This document shows positions 34,501 to 42,526 of a stretch of 56,211 bases of DNA, one piece after another (the first letter of the stretch is position 1; each line of letters opens with the position of its first letter). This DNA is from Cohnella xylanilytica. Its GTDB lineage: Bacteria; Bacillota; Bacilli; Paenibacillales; Paenibacillaceae. The stretch lies in NCBI RefSeq assembly GCF_014212175.1, contig NZ_JACJVR010000086.1:1-56211 (forward strand), written 5' to 3'. The translations under genes and the position numbers were made by a program. Under the pieces are notes generated by a model. The model was not told where the DNA came from. It saw nothing but the letters and a program-made list of their open reading frames with translations, and searched no databases.

Positions 34501-35586
34501 GTGCGTATCGTAACCATTCTCGGCACGAGGCCGGAAGTGATCCGCCTCAGCTTGCTGACCCGGATCTTGGACGAACGGGCCGCGAAGCACGTCATCGTGC
34601 ATACCGGCCAGAACTTCGCCTGGAGCTTGAACGGGGTGTTCTACGAGGAGCTCGGCCTCCGTCCGCCGGACGTGAAGCTGGACGTCCGCAAGACGACGCT
34701 GGCCGGACAGCTCGCCGCTTCCTTCGAGGCCGTGGAGGACGTGCTGCTGCGCGAACGGCCGGACCGGGTGCTCGTCCTCGGCGACACGAACAGCGCCCTG
34801 TGCGCGCTGATCGCCGAGCGGATGGGCATCCCGGTCGTTCACATGGAGGCGGGCAATCGCTGCTTCGACCTGAGCGTTCCGGAAGAGAAGAACCGCCGGG
34901 TCATCGACGCCGTCTCGACCTTCAACCTCCCTTATACGGAGAACAGCAAGACGAACCTGCTTCGGGAAGGCTTCCCCGTGCAGCGTATTTTCCGATCCGG
35001 CAACCCGATCTACGAAGTGCTCCAGCACTACCGGAGCCGGATCGAGGGCAGCGACGTTCTCGAGAGGCTGAAGCTGACGCCCGGCCAATATCTGCTGGCG
35101 ACGATACATCGGGCGGAGAACGTCGACGTCCCTTCCCATCTGGCCCAGATCCTGGAGGGGCTGCGCCTGACCGCCCAGAGGGAGGGCCTTCGGATCGTCT
35201 GCAGCGTTCATCCCCGGACCCGCTCCCGCCTGCAGGGCTCGGAGGCACCCCATCCGCTGCTGGAATTCCACGAGCCGTTCGGGTTCTTCGACTTCGTCCA
35301 ACTGGAGAGACACGCGAAGTGCGTGCTGACGGACAGCGGCACGGTGCAGGAGGAATGCTGCATCTTCCAGGTGCCGACGGTGACGGTGCGGCGCACGACG
35401 GAGCGGCCGGAGACGGTCGATTGCGGGAGCAACGTCGTAACCGGCCTGAAGGCCGAGCGGATCGCCGACGCCGTCCGGGTTATGTCATCTCTGTCGGGCG
35501 GGTGGACGCCCCCGGAAGGGTACCTGGACGCGGACGTCTCCCGCAAGGTAGCCAAATTTCTGCTTGGAGGGAATACGGATGTTTGA
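34501..35586 (+). CDS. UDP-N-acetylglucosamine 2-epimerase (WecB/FnlC-like)
   Basis: 361 residues of the non-hydrolysing UDP-HexNAc 2-epimerase family: ILGTRPEVIRLS at the start, VLGDTNSALCA, the catalytic HMEAGNR, IHRAEN, and DSGTVQEECCIF with VRRTTERPET for nucleotide binding. Given the next two genes it probably acts as the last step of a UDP-2-acetamido-2,6-dideoxy-L-hexose pathway (FnlC/WbvD-like) rather than making UDP-ManNAc. GTG start at 34501 preceded by AGGAGGTGA. The 3' end overlaps the next start by 8 bp. Confidence 0.88.
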   Translation: MRIVTILGTRPEVIRLSLLTRILDERAAKHVIVHTGQNFAWSLNGVFYEELGLRPPDVKLDVRKTTLAGQLAASFEAVEDVLLRERPDRVLVLGDTNSALCALIAERMGIPVVHMEAGNRCFDLSVPEEKNRRVIDAVSTFNLPYTENSKTNLLREGFPVQRIFRSGNPIYEVLQHYRSRIEGSDVLERLKLTPGQYLLATIHRAENVDVPSHLAQILEGLRLTAQREGLRIVCSVHPRTRSRLQGSEAPHPLLEFHEPFGFFDFVQLERHAKCVLTDSGTVQEECCIFQVPTVTVRRTTERPETVDCGSNVVTGLKAERIADAVRVMSSLSGGWTPPEGYLDADVSRKVAKFLLGGNTDV

Positions 35587-36562
35587 AGGACGGCGAATTC
35601 TGGTGACCGGAGGCACCGGGTCGTGGGGCTATGAGCTCGTGCGGCAGCTGCTTCCTCTTAATCCCGCTGAGATCATCGTCTATTCGCGCAACGAATCCAG
35701 CCAGGTGGCGATGAACCGGACTTTCGAGGATTCTCGCATCAGCTTCTGCATCGGCGACATCCGCGACAAGGAGGCCTTGTCGAAGGCGTGCGCCGGAGTC
35801 GATCTCATCTTCCATCTGGCGGCCCTCAAGCATGTGCCCGTCTGCGAGGACCAACCGTACGAAGCGCTGAAGACGAACGTGATCGGCACGCAGAACGTGA
35901 TCGAGGCCGCCATCGAGAACAAGGTGGGGCGGGTCATCAACATCTCGACGGACAAAGCGGCCAACCCTTCCAACTTCTACGGCATGACGAAGGCGATCGG
36001 CGAGAAGCTTATCGTCTACGCCAATCTGCTCAAGAGCGACACGAAGTTCGTCTGCGTGCGGGGCGGCAACGTTCTCGGGACGAACGGCAGCGTCATCCAC
36101 CTGTTCATGAACCAGATCGCCCACAAGAACCAGATCAGTCTGACGCACCGCAATATGACCCGGTTCTTCCTGACGCTGGAGGATGCCATCAAGCTCTTGT
36201 TCAAAGCGACCGTCGAGAGCGTCGGAGGCGAGATCTTCGTCATGACGATGCCGACCTGCCGAATCGTCGATCTGGCCGACGTGCTGATGGAAGCGATGGG
36301 CAAGCACGTCGAGATGGTCGAGACCGGCGTGCGCCCGGGGGAGAAAATCCACGAGATACTGCTCACCGAATACGAGAGTCTCAATACGGTCGTCTACGAC
36401 GATCAATATCTCGTCATTCTTCCGACGCTCGACATCCCGGGGCTGCGCGAATGGTACTCGTCCTATCCGCCCGTTCACTTCGACAGCTTCAGCTCCAGCC
36501 AATCGCTCATGTCGAAGGAAGAGATTCGCCAGATGCTCGTTCGCGGAGGCTTCCTGCCATGA
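35579..36562 (+). CDS. UDP-GlcNAc 4,6-dehydratase (FnlA/CapE-like SDR)
   Basis: 327 residues of the extended SDR family with the polysaccharide synthesis (CapD/FlaA1-type) layout: LVTGGTGSWGYELVRQLL for NAD(P), RNESSQVAMNRTF, HLAALKHVPVCEDQP, and the YGMTK catalytic Tyr-Lys pair in NFYGMTKAIGEKL, then VRGGNVLGTNGSVI. Expected to dehydrate UDP-GlcNAc to a 4-keto-6-deoxy intermediate, probably with C5 inversion as in FnlA/CapE. Short soluble form without membrane domains. Start ATG 35579 behind GGAGG inside the epimerase gene; ATGA overlap with the next. Confidence 0.88.
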   Translation: MFEGRRILVTGGTGSWGYELVRQLLPLNPAEIIVYSRNESSQVAMNRTFEDSRISFCIGDIRDKEALSKACAGVDLIFHLAALKHVPVCEDQPYEALKTNVIGTQNVIEAAIENKVGRVINISTDKAANPSNFYGMTKAIGEKLIVYANLLKSDTKFVCVRGGNVLGTNGSVIHLFMNQIAHKNQISLTHRNMTRFFLTLEDAIKLLFKATVESVGGEIFVMTMPTCRIVDLADVLMEAMGKHVEMVETGVRPGEKIHEILLTEYESLNTVVYDDQYLVILPTLDIPGLREWYSSYPPVHFDSFSSSQSLMSKEEIRQMLVRGGFLP

Positions 36563-37431
36563 GAATCCTGGTTCTGGGAGGCTATGGGATGGCGGGGCAC
36601 CTCGCGGCCGTTTACCTGCGGAAGATCGGCCACGAGGTGACGGTCGCGGTGCGGCCGGGAACCGCCTCGCGGCCGGCATCCGGGAAGCGGGGATGGCCGC
36701 CGGACATCCCGGTTCGGGAGCTGGACGCGAGAGACATGCGCGCGGCCGAAGAGCTGATCGAGCGGGAGAAGCCGGAAGTCCTCGTCAACGCGGTCGGCGT
36801 ACTGAACAGCCAGGCGGAAGACCGGCCCCTCGACGCATACGTCGTCAACGGGCTGCTTCCCCATTGGCTGGCGCACGTCGGCGAACGCTTAGGGGCCCGG
36901 CTCGTGCACATCAGCTCGGACTGCGTGTTCTCGGGCGATCGGGGCGGCTACGGGGAGACCGAGCGCCCCGACGGGCGCACCGTCTACGCCCGCTCCAAGG
37001 CGATGGGAGAGGTGAAGGACCCGCGGCACCTGACGATCCGAACCTCGATCATCGGTCCGGAGATCCGGGACGGCGGCATCGGGCTCATGAAGTGGTTCCT
37101 CGGCCAGACGGGAATCGTCCGAGGCTACGCGAAGGTTCCCTGGAACGGAGTGACGACGCTGGAGCTCGCGAAGGCGATCGCTTGGGCGATCGACCGGCCC
37201 GGGATCGGCGGCCTCGTTCATTTGACCGCGCCGGAGCCGGTCAGCAAGCACGAGCTTCTGACGCTGATCCGCTCCGTCTACGACAAGAACGACGTGACGA
37301 TCGAGCCCTCCGACGAGCCGGCGATCGACCGGACGCTGCTGCCGACGGCCAGCGGATTCGGCTACCGGCCGCCGGACTATCCGACGATGCTGAGAGAATT
37401 GAGGGAATGGGAGCGTTCGGCATGGGAATGA
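36559..37431 (+). CDS. RmlD-like 4-keto reductase (SDR)
   Basis: 290 residues: LVLGGYGMAGHLAAVYL is a slightly altered NAD(P)-binding loop, followed by VLVNAVGVLN, HISSDCVFSG and a Y-x-x-x-K pair (YARSKAMGE), as in dTDP-4-dehydrorhamnose reductases. Sandwiched between a FnlA-like dehydratase and a further SDR, and sharing the operon with the 2-epimerase, it most likely reduces the 4-keto group of the UDP-HexNAc intermediate. An RmlD-type reductase at this place is typical of the UDP-L-RhaNAc/UDP-L-QuiNAc route (WbvR), whereas the UDP-L-FucNAc route uses a larger CapF/FnlB enzyme. Product assignment is inference. Confidence 0.82.
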   Translation: MRILVLGGYGMAGHLAAVYLRKIGHEVTVAVRPGTASRPASGKRGWPPDIPVRELDARDMRAAEELIEREKPEVLVNAVGVLNSQAEDRPLDAYVVNGLLPHWLAHVGERLGARLVHISSDCVFSGDRGGYGETERPDGRTVYARSKAMGEVKDPRHLTIRTSIIGPEIRDGGIGLMKWFLGQTGIVRGYAKVPWNGVTTLELAKAIAWAIDRPGIGGLVHLTAPEPVSKHELLTLIRSVYDKNDVTIEPSDEPAIDRTLLPTASGFGYRPPDYPTMLRELREWERSAWE

Positions 37432-38381
37432 AGAGGGTGCTCATCACCGGGGCGACGGGATTCACCGGCCGGCATGCGTGCAGGAGATTCGCCGACGCCG
37501 GCTGGGAGGTCGTCGCCGTCGCTTCCGGAAGGGGCTTGCTGCCGGAGGAGACGGCCGCTCCCCGCGGCGCGAAGACGATCCGCTGGACCGGCTGCGACTT
37601 GACCGACCGGGAGGCGGTCCGCGGCTTGATTCGGGAGACCTCTCCCGACGCCTTGCTGCACCTGGCCGGGCAGAACGCGGTGGACCGTTCTTGGAGGGAG
37701 CCGGACTTGACGCTGGCCGTCAACGCCTTGTCCACCGTCTACCTGCTGGAGGCGATGCGCGAGCGCCGGAAGGACGGCCGCTCGCTCGTCGTCGGCTCCA
37801 TGCTGCGCGAACCGCCGGAATCGTGTCCCCATCCGTATTCGTACAGCAAGTTCGTTCAAGTCTCGTCCGCTCTGGCCTGGCATCGGTGGTACGGAATGGA
37901 GGTCGTCGTGGCCGAGCCTTCCAATCTGATCGGTCCCGGGGGCAGCGGCGGCATCTGCGGCAAGATCGCCCGCTGGGCGGCCCAGGCGGAACGGGGCGGA
38001 TCCTCTACGGCTTCGGAGGTTCCGCCCTTTCGCTTGTCCTCCCTGACGGAGCGGAGGGACTATCTGGACGTCCGCGACGCCGTGAACGCCTACGAGATTC
38101 TGCTTCGGGAGGGCCAGGCCGGAATGCCGTACGCCGTCGAGTCGGGAACGATGCGGTCGCTGGAGGAGATCCGCGCCGAATTCGGAAGAATCGCCAGCGT
38201 GCCCCTTCACTGGGAGGTCGGTTCGGCGGCCGCGGCCGGAGAGTCGCCAAGGCCGCGGGATTGCTCGCCCGTCCGTTCGCTCGGCTGGTCTCCGGCGATC
38301 CCGTTCTCCGAATCGGTGCGCGACGCGCTGGAAGAGGAACGCGGGCGATATCGCGAACGAAGAGAGGAGAGAGCCGAATGA
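37422..38381 (+). CDS. NAD-dependent epimerase/reductase (GDP-mannose dehydratase/RMD-like SDR)
   Basis: 319 residues, extended SDR: VLITGATGFTGRHACRRF, LLHLAGQNAVDRSWREP, the catalytic YSYSK in HPYSYSKFVQVS, and a late SLTERRDYLDVRDAVNAYEILL segment typical of nucleotide-sugar 4-keto reductases of the RMD/GMD type. It starts 10 bp inside the preceding gene; an alternative ATG lies two codons downstream in an ATGA overlap. It could add a second deoxysugar to the glycan or act on the product of the adjacent enzymes. Substrate cannot be decided. Confidence 0.78.
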   Translation: MGMKRVLITGATGFTGRHACRRFADAGWEVVAVASGRGLLPEETAAPRGAKTIRWTGCDLTDREAVRGLIRETSPDALLHLAGQNAVDRSWREPDLTLAVNALSTVYLLEAMRERRKDGRSLVVGSMLREPPESCPHPYSYSKFVQVSSALAWHRWYGMEVVVAEPSNLIGPGGSGGICGKIARWAAQAERGGSSTASEVPPFRLSSLTERRDYLDVRDAVNAYEILLREGQAGMPYAVESGTMRSLEEIRAEFGRIASVPLHWEVGSAAAAGESPRPRDCSPVRSLGWSPAIPFSESVRDALEEERGRYRERREERAE

Positions 38382-39142
38382 ATAGAGCCGGGCCGCGCGT
38401 GACCGTCGTTATTCCGTTCTATAACGATCCTTATATCGGGGAGGCCGTCGACAGCGTTCTGGCCCAGACGCATCCGGAAGTGGAGCTGATCGTCGTCGAC
38501 GACGGCTCGACGATGCATTCGGAGAGGCTTCTGCCCTATCGGAACCGGATACACCTGCTGGGCAAGGCCAACGGAGGCACGGCCAGCGCGCTGAATCACG
38601 GAATGAGGCACGCGTCGGGCGAGTACGTGGCTTGGCTGAGCTCCGACGATCGGTTCGCGAAGGAGAAGGTCGCGAAGCAGGTCAAGTTCATGGAAGAGAC
38701 GGGGGCCTGGATCAGCCATACGGCCTTCCGCCATATCGACGAGCGGGGAGCGCCCGACGGGAAGGCCGTGCAATTGGCATTCGGGAGCATGTACCGGTTC
38801 TATGAATCCTTCTTGAAGGGCAACGTGGTCAACGGCTGCACGGTCATGCTGAGGAAGGAGCTGTTCGATCGCCTCGGAGGGTTCGACGAGCGGCTGCCGT
38901 ATACCCACGATTACGACTTCTGGCTGCGCTGCATTCTGTCCGGGTATCCGCTCGTTTACCTGAATGAGCCGTTGACGGAATACAGGAGGCATCCGGCCAT
39001 GGGAACGATCCGTCACGGCGGCGAGATCGAGCGGGAATTCCGGCGGGTGCGCGAAGGGTACCGGGAACGGGTCCGGATGCTGCTGGACGCGCTGGAGCCC
39101 CGGACGGCCACCGCCCGGCGAACCGGTTCGAAGCCGCGTTGA
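38378..39142 (+). CDS. GT2 glycosyltransferase
   Basis: 254 residues, a single GT-A domain: TVVIPFYNDPYIGEAVDSVL, VVDDGSTMHSERLL, the metal motif SSDDRF and YTHDYDFWLRCILSG near the end. It is a clear paralogue of the enzyme at 41694-42419 (identical stretches such as NGGTASALNHG). It overlaps the SDR gene by ATGA and is the last gene of the long plus-strand series, which ends at the terminator next to it. Confidence 0.9.
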   Translation: MNRAGPRVTVVIPFYNDPYIGEAVDSVLAQTHPEVELIVVDDGSTMHSERLLPYRNRIHLLGKANGGTASALNHGMRHASGEYVAWLSSDDRFAKEKVAKQVKFMEETGAWISHTAFRHIDERGAPDGKAVQLAFGSMYRFYESFLKGNVVNGCTVMLRKELFDRLGGFDERLPYTHDYDFWLRCILSGYPLVYLNEPLTEYRRHPAMGTIRHGGEIEREFRRVREGYRERVRMLLDALEPRTATARRTGSKPR

Positions 39143-39154
39143 TCCGCCATTCGT

Positions 39155-39203
39155 AAGAAGGCTTCCGGCCCGGCGAAGCTTCCCCCGGGCCGGCAGCCTT
39201 CTT
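39155..39203. terminator. Bidirectional terminator between convergent glycan genes
   Basis: AAGAAGGCTTCCGGCCCGG pairs with CCGGGCCGGCAGCCTTCTT around an 11-base loop, closing the plus-strand series and the converging minus-strand glycosyltransferases. Confidence 0.85.
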
Positions 39204-39210
39204 GGCGGAT

Positions 39211-40599
39211 CTAGGCGATATCCGCGCCCCGGGGACTCCGGTGCAACACGTGCGGAGGCAGCGGGACGGCCTTCTCGGGCCGCCAGCCGTAACGCCCGAA
39301 CGCGCCGGAGCTGACGATCCTCCTCAGACGCTGGCCTTCGCCGTAATAGAAGGCGCCGTCCGGACCGGCGTACAGAACATGATCCATCAGCTCGTGTTCC
39401 TCCCAGGCGTCCCCCTGGATCGGCCATCCTTCGGGCAAGGAATGAATCTGCTCCAAGCCGAGAGGCACCGCGTCCTCGTAACGGAGGCCCAAGGCGCGGA
39501 TCGAGCCCATATCCCGGAAGGGATACCGGATTCCGTAGGCGATCGAATGGAAGCCGCCGTAAGGATCGGATGCGATGAAGACGTCGGGGTAGTCCTTCAG
39601 CATGCCGCTCAGCGGACGGATCGGGATTCCTTCCGGCAGTCCGGCGAGCAGATCGTGCGCCCCGAGGGCGACCCGGTCCATGGACAGGTTCAGGCGGAGC
39701 AGATCGTCGTACGACGCGATCGGCCGCTTGACGCCGCGTTCGACCCGGTAGACGCAGCCGTTCGCGGCGGTGCCGTACCAGCCGCTCGGGATCGCGAAGG
39801 GATCGGGCTCGTGATGCGGGTGGGCCTGCATGCGAATGCCGGGAAGGAAGCCGGGATCCAGCTGAAGGATAAGCCGCTCCGGGTTGTAGCCCCACTTGCG
39901 GATATACTTCCTACGGTTGACTCCGGCGATCGCGTACATATCGTAATGGTTGGCGTTGAAGCTGCGGTTCCCTTCGTGATGGATAAAGGTGTCGCCCGCG
40001 ATGCGCAAGGACAAGCCGGCCTTCATCGCCCGGTACCCGTAATCGATGTCTTCGTAACCGCCGACGTTGAACTGTTCGTCCAGGTTCCCGAGTCTCTCCC
40101 AGGTCGAGCGGCGGAACATCATGCAGAAGCCGGAGAGGGCGGTGGCGACGCGCCACCGGGACGGGTCGTGCCGGTTGAACCCATCGGCGAACCGGAAGAA
40201 CTGCTCGGGACTTCCGTAGCTCTCGGGCAGCTTCTGCATCGGCAGGACGAAGTTGGACACGGGGCCGACGATGCCGACCGACGGATCGGAGAGCAGGGCG
40301 GCCAGCAGCTGCGAGAGCCATCGGGGGGAGACCAGGGTATCGTTGTTCAGAAGCAGGAAGACGTCCCCCCGGGCGACGGCCATTCCCTGATTGCAAGCGG
40401 CGGCGAATCCGACGTTGGTCCCGTTGCGGATCAGGCGGACGTCCGGCTGCTCGTACAGCCAACCGACCGTCCCGTCCGTCGAGCCGTTATCGACGACGAT
40501 GAGCTCGTACGGGGAATCGGAGAAGGCGCGGATGCTGTGAATGCAGGCGACCGTCTGGTCCATGTTGTTCAGCGTAAGCATGACGATGCTCGTCAGCAT
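39211..40599 (-). CDS. GT2 glycosyltransferase with C-terminal VYxV modules
   Basis: 462 residues. The GT2 domain (about 1-240: SIVMLTLNNMDQT, VVDNGSTDGTV, LLNNDTLV, GGYEDIDYGYRAMKAG) is paralogous to those at 24545 and 27098. The C-terminal ~180 residues hold further beta-type modules: CVYRVERGVKRPIASYDDL is closely alike to the module in the GT4 at 32952, followed by two or three more diverged copies (GIRYPF ...; AFYYGEGQRLRRI). It has no basic tail or glycine zipper. Its start overlaps the preceding gene by 7 bp. Confidence 0.85.
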   Translation of the reverse strand: MLTSIVMLTLNNMDQTVACIHSIRAFSDSPYELIVVDNGSTDGTVGWLYEQPDVRLIRNGTNVGFAAACNQGMAVARGDVFLLLNNDTLVSPRWLSQLLAALLSDPSVGIVGPVSNFVLPMQKLPESYGSPEQFFRFADGFNRHDPSRWRVATALSGFCMMFRRSTWERLGNLDEQFNVGGYEDIDYGYRAMKAGLSLRIAGDTFIHHEGNRSFNANHYDMYAIAGVNRRKYIRKWGYNPERLILQLDPGFLPGIRMQAHPHHEPDPFAIPSGWYGTAANGCVYRVERGVKRPIASYDDLLRLNLSMDRVALGAHDLLAGLPEGIPIRPLSGMLKDYPDVFIASDPYGGFHSIAYGIRYPFRDMGSIRALGLRYEDAVPLGLEQIHSLPEGWPIQGDAWEEHELMDHVLYAGPDGAFYYGEGQRLRRIVSSGAFGRYGWRPEKAVPLPPHVLHRSPRGADIA

Positions 40600-41675
40600 G
40601 CGGACACCCCCAAGGCGCCGAGCATCCGGACGAAATGATCCGCGTACTGCTCCAGCGTGAAATTTTCGCGAACGTGCTTCTCCCCGTCCCGGACCAGAGC
40701 GGAGCGAAGCTGGCGGTCCCGCATGAGGCGAAGCGCCTTCGCGGCCGCCCCGTCGATATCGCCGTGGTCGTAATAAAGAGCCGTAACGCCATCCAGAAGC
40801 GAAGAGCGAACGCCGTCCGAATCCGTCGTGAGGACCGGACAGCGGCAGCTAAGCGCCTCCAGCGCGGCGTAGGGGGCTCCTTCGGTTTGCGAAGTCATGC
40901 ACAGCACTCCTCCCGAATCGCCGATTTGCGAATAGAGCCCCGCCATTCGGTTATGGGGAACGTTGTGAAGCTGGCGAACCTTCCCCTCGATGCCGAGCGC
41001 CCGGATCCGTTCCGCCAGCTTCTCGTGCTCTCCGTGCTCCGCGAGCCAAGGGTCGCTGAACATCCAGGCTTCCGCGTCCGGCCGGTCGTCCATCACCTTC
41101 GCGGCGATCGCAAGGAAGTCCCGCCAGTTCTTGTTCGCTTCGAGTCTTCCGATCCACGCCAGAACCGGACGGGGATACCCGTCGTTCTTCCGGTATCGGA
41201 ACGAATCGGCATCGAACGGATTGTTGAACGCGAACATCGGCTTGTGCGGATAGCCTTCCCGAAGAATCCGGCCGATGTGGGGCGTGTGCGGGTACAGGAA
41301 GGCGTCGGCGTAGGGACCCAGGAACGGGGCGGCGGCCAGAAGCGTGTCGCGGGCGACGTTCTCGGGCCCGAACCCTTGAATCTCGAAGATAATCGGACCC
41401 TGGAACCCCAGTTGGCGGAACAGGCTGAGCTGCATAAAAAAAGACAGGACCACGATCGCCGAATAGCGCCCCTCGCTCAGAATCCGTCCGATCTGCGCGG
41501 GTTCCCCGGTGTAGAACACCTTGTTGCCCGCGTTATTCTGCAACCCGCTGCCCGATTGGAAGTAGAGTAGATGAGCCTCGATGTTCCGACCCGCCAGCGC
41601 TTGAATCCGCATCCGGTTGAGCGTGTCGACTCCCCCGCTGGGGAGCACGAATACGAACAGCACGCGCGTCGGCAT
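40593..41675 (-). CDS. GT4 glycosyltransferase
   Basis: About 360 residues, GT-B fold: LPSGGVDTLNRMRI in the acceptor half, AWIGRLEANKNWRDFLAIA at the linker, and SQTEGAPYAALEALSCRCPVLTTDSDG as the donor-site Glu motif. No signal peptide. The ATG at 41675 is preferred over one five codons upstream, which has no ribosome binding site. Middle gene of a three-gene minus-strand operon (41694-42419, this gene, 39211-40599). Confidence 0.87.
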   Translation of the reverse strand: MPTRVLFVFVLPSGGVDTLNRMRIQALAGRNIEAHLLYFQSGSGLQNNAGNKVFYTGEPAQIGRILSEGRYSAIVVLSFFMQLSLFRQLGFQGPIIFEIQGFGPENVARDTLLAAAPFLGPYADAFLYPHTPHIGRILREGYPHKPMFAFNNPFDADSFRYRKNDGYPRPVLAWIGRLEANKNWRDFLAIAAKVMDDRPDAEAWMFSDPWLAEHGEHEKLAERIRALGIEGKVRQLHNVPHNRMAGLYSQIGDSGGVLCMTSQTEGAPYAALEALSCRCPVLTTDSDGVRSSLLDGVTALYYDHGDIDGAAAKALRLMRDRQLRSALVRDGEKHVRENFTLEQYADHFVRMLGALGVSAC

Positions 41676-41693
41676 GATGTCCAACCCCATTCG

Positions 41694-42419
41694 TCACAAG
41701 GTTTGAAGCAGCGCGTTCAGATGCGGCGAATACCGGTCCCGGACCATCGCGAACTCGCGGTCGACCTGATCCTTGCGGGTTCGCGTTCCCATGTTCTCGT
41801 GCCATCGATAGGCGGTGAGCGTCTCGTTGATGAAGTGGAAGTCGATATTCGCCAGGAAGACGCGCAGCCAATACTCGTAATCCTGCGTGCAAGCCAGCTG
41901 CTCGTTGAAGAAGCCGAGACGCTCGGGCACCGACCGGTGCATCATAATGGTGCATCCGTTGATCGGGCAGAACGTGAACAGGGCGCTGACAAGGTCTCTG
42001 ACGGACGGGAATTTGACGGCGAGCGAGCGCATCAGAACTTCGTTGTGAACGCCGATCAAGTCGAAGTCCGTGCAGCTGATCAAGGCGTTATGCCGCCTCA
42101 TGTACGCCACCTGGCGGGCGATCTTGTCCGGATAGAAGCGATCGTCCGAGCTGAGCCAGGCGATATATTCGCCGGAAGACATCCGGATGCCGTGATTGAG
42201 GGCGCTCGCGGTTCCCCCGTTCTGCTTGCCCAGGTAGTGGATGCGGCCGAAATACGGGGCGAGCTTCTCCTGATGCATCGTCGATCCGTCGTCGACGACG
42301 AGAACTTCGATCGGCGAGTAGGTCTGCCCCAAGGCGCTAGCGACGGCCTGATCGACGAAGGGGCAGTTGTAGAAGGGAATGACGATGCTGACCAACGGAT
42401 TGGATCTGTCGAACGTCAT
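41694..42419 (-). CDS. GT2 glycosyltransferase
   Basis: 241 residues, single GT-A domain: VSIVIPFYNCPFVDQAV, VVDDGSTMHQEKLA, SSDDRFYPDKIA and CTQDYEYWLRVFLA. Closely related to the enzyme at 38378. GGAGG stands 6 nt before the ATG. An open frame extends far upstream but only as a shadow of fabH. First gene of the minus-strand glycosyltransferase operon, 18 bp from the next. Confidence 0.9.
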   Translation of the reverse strand: MTFDRSNPLVSIVIPFYNCPFVDQAVASALGQTYSPIEVLVVDDGSTMHQEKLAPYFGRIHYLGKQNGGTASALNHGIRMSSGEYIAWLSSDDRFYPDKIARQVAYMRRHNALISCTDFDLIGVHNEVLMRSLAVKFPSVRDLVSALFTFCPINGCTIMMHRSVPERLGFFNEQLACTQDYEYWLRVFLANIDFHFINETLTAYRWHENMGTRTRKDQVDREFAMVRDRYSPHLNALLQTL

Positions 42420-42462
42420 GGCTGGCCTCCTGCAGTGGGATGATACCAGTGTACGTGGACAG

Positions 42463-42505
42463 GATAAAGGCCGACACGACGGTTGAACCTCGTCATCGGC
42501 CTGAT
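42463..42505 (-). terminator. Terminator of fabH
   Basis: AGGCCGACACGA and TCGTCATCGGCCT pair with one bulged base and a short T stretch on either side. It lies between fabH and the glycosyltransferase operon on the same strand. Confidence 0.65.
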
Positions 42506-42526
42506 TTTGGTTCCTAACGGAACCGG

